Origin: Heterotrichella gracilis
Lineage: Eukaryota > Sar > Xanthophyceae > Tribonematales > Xanthonemataceae
NCBI GenBank assembly: GCA_032358255.1
Contig: JAULBX010027163.1
Coordinates: 154,891-218,890 of the forward strand
Direction: 5' to 3'
Length of the DNA stretch: 64,000 bases
The notes below the pieces were generated by a model that saw nothing but the letters and a program-made list of their open reading frames with translations, did no database searches and was not told the origin of the DNA. This document shows, in pieces, positions 23,401-32,922 of the stretch. Made by a program: the position numbers and the translations under genes. The first letter of the stretch is position 1; each line of letters opens with the position of its first letter.

Positions 23401-23517
23401 TCGGCTTCCACAACTGGCGATGTCAGCTGGCTAGAAGAGCTGCTGCCATCGCACCAAAGAAAATTGCAAACAACCGGCTGTGGGAAGAAGTGTCCTGGCG
23501 TAAAACCAAAGTGCTGA
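20465..23517 (+). CDS. Secreted cysteine-rich protein (unnamed algal family, paralogue 2)
   Basis: Eight exons join in phase to 517 residues: 20465-20552, 20781-21026, 21130-21330, 21480-21595, 21747-22029, 22495-22673, 22871-23141 and 23348-23517 (TGA 23515-23517). The ATG is the first after an in-frame TAA and starts a signal peptide (STVIAIVGWVVFEQG). The protein matches the minus-strand neighbour along its length: CSC and CIC pairs, GGCLG, TPWC, a CQVDLYS block (CQVNLFS in the neighbour), ISCSCTGSATNC, and AVLCPSGVD (LTLCPASFD there). It ends with GRKLQ, a second QRKLQ and a Cys/Lys tail (CGKKCPGVKPKC). The Pro-rich spacer of the partner is missing. The 179-bp exon 22495-22673 has the same length and phases as exon 17747-17925 of the partner. 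Function is unknown; secretion and a disulphide-rich matrix role are inferred. Confidence 0.8.
22797..22816. repeat. Telomere-like CCCTAAA tract in an intron
   Basis: Two CCCTAAA units followed by CCCTACA variants, in the intron between exons 22495-22673 and 22871-23141 of the plus-strand secreted protein. Confidence 0.85.
23233..23279. mobile_element. 47-bp foldback element with CAGGGGTAT termini (MITE candidate)
   Basis: The element starts CAGGGGTATACTAA and ends with the inverse (ATACCCCTG). The two 22-base arms agree at about 18 positions around a three-base loop. tgtcag occurs at 23227-23232 and again at 23281-23286, a likely target-site duplication with one base offset. It lies in the intron before the last exon of the secreted protein and shares termini with the element at 60438. 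Confidence 0.55.
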
Positions 23518-25216
23518 TATACCTGGGTGTCGGCCTGGGTCTCGGCTATATCATATGACTGACAATATATTCCAAACGCATGCAGCAAATTTTGGTCCCG
23601 AGTTGGCCTACCTTGGGCGATGGCTCTTCATCCTTTTCATTTAGCCTTCTTGCTTAAAGAAAACTACCAACTGAAGAACCTATTCGCTTATCTTTCCCTC
23701 TCTACTTCATATCTGATTTTGCTCCTGTCGCGACCCAATTTTGGCTGAGAGTGCTTTTTGCTCATCAGGGCTTAAATTAAGGTGCCATTTTCTGCCTGGA
23801 ACCTTCAATGACACTGCGTGTTTTGGTAGGAGAGGCTTGGGAGAAAATCAGCCACATGCAATCTGTCTCAAGCCCATCGAATGTTCCAACGATTGGGGAT
23901 GATTAGGGGCCTCCCCAGGGGACCAGCCCGTACCAGGTACTACATGGTAGGGGCCTCCCCAGCACCCCCCCCAGGGGAGCTTACAGGGCTCTCTTACTCC
24001 GCCGCTGTGGTTTCCCTTTTGTTTACTTTTTTCCTTCACGAATAAGGCTTGCTCTGGTGGTCCAAAGGGTGACTGCTAATGCTTGACAAGTGCAATGTAA
24101 CTAAATAAATAAGTTCATTTAACTGATTACGGTACACCGGCTGGCCATACAAAGATGTCAGTGGAATTGTTGATGCTTTGGCTGGAACGCCTTTGACCAT
24201 GGCAGTGTTTTGCGTTAGTTGCCGACTCTGTAGCAGATCTGTAGCAAATTATGCATGTGTGCTTCGCTAGACAGCTACATGCTGCAGCTGTAGCTCTGGC
24301 TTGAACTCTTATATGCATATGCCAGCAGTGATGCATCCCGGGATCCAGTTGTCTGCTTTGCTCACCTGTACCTACACTTGCGGCCACCACTCTGGAATTT
24401 TCTGAGTAACTCAGTTCCGGCTGGGAATGCCTTTTGTTTGTTTGTTTTGTAACTCAGTTCATCCAATTTCAAAGGGCACTGGCGCCAGTGGCAAGCTGCA
24501 GCTGTAGGCTACGCCAGTGGGTTCAGCATCACCTCCCACTGCAACTTGAACTAGCCACCCCCAAGGGCCTCGTAGAAATAGAAGGTTTGCGTTGAGAGAT
24601 TCATGCTGTGTGCAGCAAGGAATAAAGGTGCACCCCCTGGCTTGGTCTCTGGTCCTTTGCCGCATTGTCGAGTGGGCTAGGTGTCCTGGTGACCACACAC
24701 TGAAGTAGTCCTACACTGGTATTTCTGTCTCCCTTAGCTTAAAGCTATTTGACTCTGTAGCTGGTCAGTGTACGCACTCGCATGCACCGGCATGTACATC
24801 GGACACCTTGGACACGTGGGCCCAAGGCAGGTGTTGAGGCGAGGGTACCGCCACCAACCCATTGCCCCGCTTCCTCTCAACACCCGGGGTCCCTCCTCCT
24901 CTGTCGTTAACACCGGGCAGGGTCCTCCTCGAGGTGGCAGCAGCTCGTTCATCTCACATTGATACGCGTGTCTGACGCTAAGCCAGAGCTTCTGCACCTC
25001 TCAGCTTCTGGCAGAAGCTAAGTGTTGGCCATGACCTGGTACTTGCTTTATCACCGTACCGGCGCGCTGTTCGTCCAAGGTTTGTGTGAAAAGCCGTAGC
25101 ACAACCCCTTAATTGCTGCAACCAACGTATCTGTTCTCTCCTGCCCCATCCTGTTCAGTTTGGAACCACGATTGTTGATAGCCACACGGGGTTTGGTTCT
25201 TGAGTTTTGAGCGGTC
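23518..25216. other. Intergenic region, no gene seen
   Basis: This 1.7-kb stretch lies between two plus-strand genes. A taggggcctccccag motif occurs twice (about 23904-23919 and 23946-23961). TGTAA, the usual green-algal polyadenylation signal, occurs near 24096. The part before 25217 should contain the promoter of the dehydrogenase gene. No further coding pattern was found. Confidence 0.5.
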
Positions 25217-28200
25217 ATGTGCACAAGACTACTGGGCAGGGGCAGACTCCAGCTGCTCCTGCTTCAGGCCTGGTGGGTTGCCACGGCCTTGGATGCAACC
25301 TTGGATGTCAACTTCGCGCTTTTAGAGCTGCCACCGGGATTTGCCTTAACACTTTACTATAACGAGAGAATTCCCAACGCCCGCATGCTCACCCTTTCTG
25401 GAGACACTAACGAGCAGCACACCATCGTCTATGTTTCGAACAATGACGGAGGCGATAAAGTACGATCTTGCACCCAAAAGGGTTGGTTTTACTTTGGCAT
25501 CTACCTACTGCGGGCATTCCAAGGTTGAACTGTATATATGTGAGCCACTATCTATGCATGCATATGCTGCTTGTCACCTTGTATCACTCATGCAGGCTCC
25601 AATGCAGGCATCATATAAAAAGAAGTGGTTGCTGGATATAAGTTGCCTTGAACCCACTCCTCCCTATATATACACTAAACAACAAATATTACCCACAATA
25701 TATCCTGAATGTCTTTCCATACGGTCAGGTGTATGCACTAATAGACGACAACAACGATGGCACCGCCAACCGCATAACTACAATAATTTCTGGCGTCAAG
25801 AACCCACAAGGCATTGCCTGGCGCAATGGATCCCTTTTTGTGGCACAGCCGCACAGGGTGATGCGGTATGACAACGTGGATCTCTACGCATTGAATGGCC
25901 TGGTGAGTGTGCAGTGCTGGCTTTCATGCAATCTATTGTTATTTTTTTTACATTTGTGTGCACACCTTGCAAGATGTGTACAGGGTGAAATATGCTGATT
26001 GTTTTTGTGCTGGGTTGGCCTCGTGGAGTTGGTGCATGGCGCGAGCAAGAAATTGTGCCTTGTTGCATGCCCGCCTGTGCAGCTCTAGGCATACTGCGCA
26101 CCCCTTTGCAAGCAGTATTAAGTGATGCCACACCAGTTCAAAAATCCTGGTCACCATCGTGGATTAGTGCATGGTGTAAAATGGCTATCTTGCTGTTTGG
26201 TGGAGGCCCATCTGTGCAGCTCCTATTTACAAGGTGATTTGTGCATCGTAGACGTATGATGCCCCGTCCGCCATTATCAGCCAGGGGACACCAAACCAGG
26301 ACACCCACAGCGCCAAGTTCATAGCTTTTGGGCCCGATGACAAGCTGTACATCCCTGTTGGCGCCCCTTGTAACGTTTGCCCCTTGGAGTCATATGGCAA
26401 GATCAGCTATGGGTCGATCAACCGCATGAATCCAGACGGGACTGAACTGGAGACCTACGCTACTGGTGCGGGAAATTGCATCACACGCATTTCATGCACT
26501 CTGAAGCCGTGCTTCATCAAAACAGTTGTGCATTTTGTAACTAAAGCCCCACCTGCATGTGCCACTGGCAGTGGCCCACATAAGAACCTGCATTACAAAA
26601 GTTCGCTATTGTCAGGCCAACGGCGAAATATTCTCTTTCAGTAGACTGCAACAACTGAGGCATGAATCGTTCGTGCAGGCATACGCAACAGCGAAGGCTT
26701 TGACTGGCACCCAGTCACCGGGGAGATGTATTTTAGCAACAACGGCCGAGACAAAATGGGCAACGACCGGCCTGACTGCACGGTGTCATGGGCGCCGGAG
26801 CCCGGCATGTTCTTTGGGTTCCCTTACTGCCACAACAGTGGTGATGGTCCTCCTGAGGATCGGTACCCCGGGGTTGGGGACCCCATTTTTGACCCGGACG
26901 TCAACGCCGAGGGGCAGGTCTTGGATTGTTCAGGTAATAGTGGACTCAGCATGTGCATGCTGCAGTGAATTTACCAGTAGGCGCAATTCTGCCGACCGGC
27001 TGCTGGAACATGTGTCAAAGGACTGATCATGTCTACCCCGCCGCATCGTCAGCATTCCCACTCTTTTGCTGCATTGGGTGGTCGGAGCTGGACTTGGAGC
27101 AAAGTGTATGACCATGGTAGTCTGCATTACATTCTTAACATCCCTATCACTCCGCAACTTCTGCCAAGTTCAATGAAAAACCAGAAAAATAGAACTAAAA
27201 AGTTCAGAATATTTTGGAACATAGGGGAGAAAGTCAAAAGAAAAATAATGCTATAATTTTTATATTATTTATCCCTGGCCTGCAGACCCTCAGTCATTCA
27301 CGCGCGCGATCCAGGGCATGGGTCCCCACGTAGCACCCTTGGGCATGAAATTCTACACGGGGACCATGTTCCCCGAGGAGTATCACAATTCAATATTTGT
27401 GGCAGGTGGGTGCTCACATTCCCTCACGGCACGTTGCAGCACAGCCAGTGTAAGTTGAGCCTCAGCGTTGTGGTGCCTGGCACTGGTGTGCTACCGTACT
27501 TAGGCATGGAATGCTCACGAGGAAACACTGACGTTCTCCGGCAGCATAGGTGGTGGTCCACCCACCATTGCTTTTGTCACACCTGCTGCAGTATTTGTGT
27601 CCCCACGTGGCATGCGTCAATGGCGCATCATCTCTCTGGCCCAAACTCTCGGCGCACCCAATCTGGGGTGCGGGGCAGCACCATTAATATCTGCATGGCA
27701 CGCCCCTCACGGTGCGGCCCACTGTAGGGGTTCTGCAGTTGTGCCCGCATTGCCCCACTAATGCACCTGGTGGTCCACCTGGCCCCCCACCTCAAAATTC
27801 CTGGCAGCCTTACCCACTGCCATGTGCCGCGCCTGCAGAGCACGGCAGCTGGAACCGTGACAACCTGATTGGGTACCGTGTGGCCAATGTGAAGCTTGAT
27901 GCCAACAGCAGTGAGGTGGTGGACCACGAGGTGTTCATGCAGGGCTGGCTGCAGAACGAGAACACGCCGCAGCAGAACGCATGGGGTAAGTGTGGGCGCC
28001 AGGGTTTGTCCAGGCCCTGGGACAGTGGGGTTTGGGATGGCTACAGATAGGGCTAGCGCATGGCGTTCCCAGGGATTAGAGTTAATCCCTGGGGATTACA
28101 AGTATATTTCAGGTTGGTGGACTCTACGAAGCCTTGCAGACTTCCCAGACGAGGTAGCTGGTGTTAACCTAGCTACAGCGCCGTGCACCCCAATTGCTGG

Positions 28201-28598
28201 TAGGATTTACTGTCAGTTACTGTACTCCCACAGGTATACGACGTAGAATAATGTGCAGATTTAGCTGCCGCATGCTGTCATGCTCAGCTGCGGCTGCTGT
28301 CCTGTTGCTTCCCCCTGTACAATCCCTCCAATTGCAAATTGTAACCATTAACCGCAAGGGGGCATGATGCGTTTACCCAGCTAAGCTAGTCTCCTTGTCT
28401 TGTCTCCTTGTCTTTGCTGGAAATTGCCTTTGCTTAACAATTGCCTTTCCTGCAGGCCGCCCCGTTGCTGTGCTGGTGCTTCCTGACGGCTCCCTGCTTG
28501 TGAGCGATGACAAGGTGGGCGCGGTGTACCGCGTCACCTACGACCCGGAAGGCGCTGCCAATAGTGGGGCGCTCAACTACAAGCTGGGCAGCCGCTGA
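25217..28598 (+). CDS. Secreted sorbosone/glucose dehydrogenase-like beta-propeller (GSDH family)
   Basis: Eight exons in all: 25217-25459, 25729-25902, 26252-26465, 26679-26933, 27286-27405, 27839-27985 and 28456-28598 are certain and join in phase as seven coding exons to 431 residues (read the first word as seven). An N-terminal hydrophobic segment (LQLLLLQAWWVATA) looks like a signal peptide. Family blocks follow in order: NPQGIAWR, SEGFDWHPVTGEMYFSNNGRD, FFGFPYC, MGPHVAPLGMKFYTG, EHGSWNRDNLIGYRV and a final VLVLPDGSLLVSDD with YRVTYD. These match soluble PQQ-dependent sugar dehydrogenases and L-sorbosone dehydrogenases, six-bladed propellers that oxidise sugars or sugar aldehydes outside the cytosol. 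Substrate and cofactor cannot be read from sequence. Start is the first ATG of the open first exon. Confidence 0.85.
28069..28092. repeat. Perfect 10-bp-arm hairpin in an intron
   Basis: ccagggatta, a four-base loop (gagt), then taatccctgg, in the last intron of the dehydrogenase gene. Confidence 0.9.
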
Positions 28599-29060
28599 TG
28601 TGCATGCCTTGGGTACCACTGCTGATGAGTGTGTGAAGGCAGCGCATTGGCAGGCAGATGAGGGCAGCGAGGAGTGAATGTAGGGCAGCGGGTACTTGCA
28701 TGCCTTGGGCACACAATTGTTGGCAAGGGCTGGTAGCTTGCTGGCGCCATTGCGCAATAGCAAGTGCACCTCCCAGGTTGAACCTACAGTTTACTGCAAT
28801 CCATTCATATCATGCATGGGGGTGCCACATGGTGGTTACACTAGCCTAGAGGCGCTGCACGAGTGGTTGGCAGGTTTACTACGTCAGCCAATGACTCAGC
28901 TGTCAGTCTGGTGGGGCTTGAAAGGGTGCTGTTGCAGCTGTTGCACGATTCAACTGGGATCAAGGGTCAAGGATTCTTTCTCTCTCACAAGGTCACGCGA
29001 TCTCATTCAGTTATTTTCTGCCGCATTCGCTCAGTTTTCGCTATTATTGCTGGGGCAAAA
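28599..29060. other. Convergent intergenic region, no gene seen
   Basis: Space between the stops of the dehydrogenase (+) and the cyclophilin (-) holding their 3' untranslated regions. Nothing else was recognised. Confidence 0.55.
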
Positions 29061-31371
29061 TCATTCCCGGGAACCTTCACTGGATGACGCATCGCTAATA
29101 TCACCCAGCATTGCATCAAGCATGGCCTTCTTGCCACGTGCGGCGCCTGGCCCTGCGCCTTCACCGGTCCCTGCCTTGCGCTTCTGGCCCAGGGCTGTGG
29201 TCAAGGCTTCCCTGCAAAACAGGCAGTCAGCTGGAATCAATTGCACAAAGCATGATGGGTCAACTAGGAATTTGTTTTTGGGAGGGCGGTTCGGAATGTT
29301 AGTGGTCCACTTATAGACATTGTTAATAAACCTGTGTAATTGCATTAGTTTTGTCGTGGTATAGTTACTAAGCTGTTTGAAACCGGCATGTGCATAGTCG
29401 ATAGTTAAGGACGATGTCTCGTACGCAGTACACGACAGGGGAGCTATTCCCTATTCTGTAAATGAATCAGGTGCATCGCTACCAGTCGTTGCACCAAATC
29501 CAGGGAACCCAGGGCGCTTTGATTACACCAAATGGACGACGAAAAGGCAATCATTTTGCAAGGAAAAAAGGTATTTCTGACCATACCTGACAGCATCCCT
29601 GGTGGTGTCCGATTCCAGCCGCAGCCTCTGTGCCGTCTCCTCCGGCGTCTCCCTGCCGCCGCTGGGCCCCGCGCCCTCCAGCGATTCGTGCACCCCCAGG
29701 TGGTTGGTCACCCCGCACCCGCTTACCACCACCTTCTGCACCGGCACGTCTATGGAGTCTGTTGGCACGTCGTTGATGGCCAGCAGGGTGTCGTTGCCCA
29801 TGTGCACCCTACCCACCACCTGCATGGGTTGTAGAAGTTGCCATTCATGTGTGCGTTCATGTGAGTGGGTGAGGGGGGGTGCCCACGATTTTAATGATAG
29901 GCTTGCTTGGCCAGCCATACAGTGCATGTGGTATGCATTTTATAATATAATACACCACCTGGCGGTGGGCACCAATACCTTGTGGCACATGCATTTGACA
30001 TGCACTATAGCTAGTTGACATATCCCAATTGTGATTGTGATCGTGAAAGTGATTGGCAAATGTTGAGCAGCTGGACTGGGTTGCTACTGCAGATCTGCAT
30101 GCTGGAAAGCGACCTGAGCCCTACAAATGATGTACATGCTGGTATGTCATGATGGACGCCGTATGTCACCGACCACAAATGCACATGCACATTCTGCGGC
30201 GCCATCCGGCATCACCACCTGATGCGTGGCATCCAGGGTCAGCGCCTTGGTGAGCGCGATGGCAAACTCCTGGCCATCTAGCGACACCGACACAGTGCCT
30301 GGCTGCACATGCCGTAGCTGCGCCACCTGCTTCAGATGCAGCGCAGAAGGCTTCCTGGACAGACAGGGGAAATTCGGTCCATATTTAAGTCAGTGCATTA
30401 TTTACTTTTTCTCTTTTTGTAAATTAATCCCTTACAATTTGCAGGGAAGTGGCGCGGTGATACAGTATTAATATGCAATATATGATACGTCTTATGTTGC
30501 TTGCTGCAGCTGCATGCATATTGCATGGCCGGGAACAACGGCCGGCGATGGTGCAGTGTCATGGGTAGATGTCGGGGGATGGCGCCCCTTGCATGGCAAG
30601 CAGCGGGTTGTTCAAAGGCCTTGCATTGCGCGGTGGTGGTTGCGGCAGGGCTTACTTGGTGCTGGCGCCCCCAAAGATGGCAAGATCTGGGATGAGCTTG
30701 TGCACACATGTGTTGTGGAAGGTGATGGGGGTGCCCTTGGCGCAGCGATTCCTGAAGTGGTTGGCTGCACTGGGCGCCACGTCATCAAACAACTCGATGA
30801 CCACACGCCCTGCGTGCATATACATGGGCACACTTACACCAGGGGTCAACTGACGCCCGTTTGAGCTGCAGAGCTGTCTTGGCATCTGGTGGCGCCCGAT
30901 GCGCATGGTCAAGCACATGCAAGGGAAACACCGGGGTCTGTGGGGAAGGTGTGGGTCAGCTGGTTTCTGGTAGGGGTTGCTAGGGCAGGCCTACCCAGTT
31001 GGCGCCCCCCGATGCGGAACTCCAGAAACACATATGGCCGCGTTATGGCGTGCTCGGGCAGTGGTGGGAGGAAGTTTGCGGATGCCTGGCGTGCATTCTC
31101 AATGTCAGGGTGCTGCCCAGTCTCTATAAAAGTCTCCATGTTCTTCTTCATCTCCTTGGATGTGTACCCTGCGAGTATGCAAGCCGAGTGGGCGTACATG
31201 CACAGCACTGGTGCATATGCATATGCATGCATATGCACATGCATGCATATGCACATACTTCTTGTAAGAGCTCAAGAATGCAGGTTGGTGGGTGCCATGC
31301 TTGCCTGTTATCTTTCGCCCAGCCCTGTTACCAATGGCATCTCCCTCAAACTTTGTGCCACCTTTCCCCAT
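29061..31371 (-). CDS. Divergent cyclophilin-type peptidyl-prolyl isomerase-like protein
   Basis: Six exons join in phase to 304 residues: 31305-31371, 30995-31168, 30656-30809, 30219-30354, 29587-29819 and 29061-29211. The first junction needs a GC donor (ACAG|gcaag); every GT alternative breaks the frame. Cyclophilin blocks are clear: YVFLEFRIGGRQLGRVVIELF, DVAPSAANHFRNRC, VHKLIPDLAIFGG, VVGRVHMGNDTLLAINDVPT and VVVSGCGV. Cyclophilins isomerise Xaa-Pro bonds, but key positions differ: FHR is VHK, so the catalytic Arg is Lys, and the QGG Gln is Phe. Catalysis is therefore doubtful, and a scaffold role is possible. A lysine-rich N-terminal segment of about 45 residues and an acidic Ser-rich C-terminal tail (DISDASSSEGSRE) flank the domain. 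No transit or signal peptide is evident. Confidence 0.8.
31204..31258. repeat. CATATGCATGCA-type microsatellite
   Basis: Alternating purine/pyrimidine run of catatgcatgcatatgcaca units in the first intron of the cyclophilin gene. It is strongly self-complementary. Confidence 0.85.
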
Positions 31372-32142
31372 GGCTGCAACACTGCCGACCCAACCGAGGC
31401 TTAAATCAGCTGTAATGTGGAGATGTTACAAAGGTTTATGTCTCAGCGCGAGCCTGCAGCGCTATCACTGATACCGTGCCAAGTTATGCTGGAAGGGACG
31501 CTTTGAAGGGCTGTGCCACAGCAGGTTGGAGACGCTAGCCTGTCGTGGGTTCAGGCGTTGGTGGGTGGAGTGGCAATTACACACTATTTACACACGGTAG
31601 CAGATGTGAAATAGGCTCCAGAAACTTATGAGGGACGGCAAGTACACCTTCAACCTCTCATTTGAATGTGGCCTTTCACTTTATATGGTGATAAGCCTCC
31701 ACCCTGGAGTCACAGTGGCCCACAGTGGGGTAGCTGAAACCCTAGGTGTACCCAAGGAACCGTGAGAACTCTAAAATCTGGGTCCTGGCAAACAAGTGTG
31801 GGGCCATTGCACCACCCCTTGGAAGCAGGGCGTGGTTTGCACTTCACCAGTGCACCTTGTTGTGCTGCCAGGCCACCATGCGGGGATCTTCTGGGATATG
31901 CACCACCGCATGGGGATGGAAACGGGCGGGTTCCACATGCATGGTTGCTATCACAAGCACCAAGGTGGTGGTGAATCAACGGCTCTCAAGGATAGTGGGT
32001 TGTTACAGTGCTTGGCAACAGGCTGAAGTCTTCACGGTCACACCACATGCATACATCAGTGGATTCTTGGCTGCTCACTGCTAGCACAGCATCTGGTAAC
32101 TTTGCTGCCTGCTGTCCTTAGCACTCGTCATCAACCGCATTC
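31372..32142. other. Intergenic region, no gene seen
   Basis: This lies between the cyclophilin start and the COX7a-like stop, both on the minus strand. Plus-strand frames near 31746-32084 show no signature. The part next to 31372 should be the cyclophilin promoter. Confidence 0.5.
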
Positions 32143-32420
32143 CTACTGATCTCCCTTGCCGATGCCACGGTACATGTTGTGGAGCCCGTAGAACTGCAGC
32201 AGTGGCCAAGGCATAATTAGGGGCGACGTGACAAGCAGGGCACCATCCTCATGCACAAGCAAAAGTTAGGTCAGCTCACCAGAGAGCAAGCCGCAACGCT
32301 TGCGAAGGCCAGAGGCAGAGTGACCGACGTCAACCTGTCGCCCTTGCCCTTGAGGAAGGTGAAGACCTGGGGGTTAGACTGGTAGTATTTCTGCAGGTCC
32401 AACACTGGGTTCTTCGACAT
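32143..32420 (-). CDS. Cytochrome c oxidase subunit 7a-like small mitochondrial protein
   Basis: Two exons, 32280-32420 and 32143-32193, join in phase 0 to 63 residues. The start is MSKNPVLDLQKYYQ; a single membrane helix (SVTLPLAFASVAACSLFYGL) follows a basic KGKGDR segment, and the protein ends NMYRGIGKGDQ. From memory, the layout and the closing (Y)NMxxGIGK match the plant COX7a-like family, a one-helix accessory subunit of respiratory complex IV in the inner mitochondrial membrane. The protein is too short to stand out in a frame search. It is divergent from EMC2, whose ATG lies 502 bases away. Confidence 0.75.
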
Positions 32421-32922
32421 CTTGGCGTGCCTTGCAAGTACTAACGGGTATTCCTTCGGTTACCCGCCTGGTGACGGAGTTGTACAAGGCTGTTGGGCGT
32501 GCCAACTTGTGCTGGGAGTTTTCAAAGTGGCAATACCTTGTTATGGGTGGAGGTTTCAAAGGGTTTGGTACATATCTGGCCAGTCTCGACCTGCCTGACA
32601 AATTTGCTTAAGCCTTTATTGGGCGAGACTTCGGAAACTCTGCATATGACATACATTCGATAGGTCCACAATAGTTGTATTCGTTGTTTACCTTTCGTGC
32701 ACTGTTGCGTCTACCGCCGTTGGGTCCCCTATTGTCCTCCCTTCAATTGTTCCATCCGTTCTATCTGAATTCTACTCCAACAGATCGGTGCGAGCTTTGC
32801 CCGCACATCAGCCAGTGCGAAACGTGTTGACTGATCTATTATACAACTATACCTGTGTCACAACCTGCAACCCGCAACACGCTGTGAACGGGTTGCTGTT
32901 GGGCACCCACCCTATTGGAGCC
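32421..32922. promoter_or_regulatory. Divergent promoter region of the COX7a-like gene and EMC2
   Basis: 502 bases between two outward-facing start codons. An open frame with GTG-type starts runs into EMC2 from 32788, but the EMC2 ATG has the better context (gccATGGCG). No specific element was recognised. Confidence 0.4.

Noticed and set aside
31441-32084. Plus-strand frames between the cyclophilin and COX7a-like genes
   Set aside because: No motif, no start context and no splice logic.
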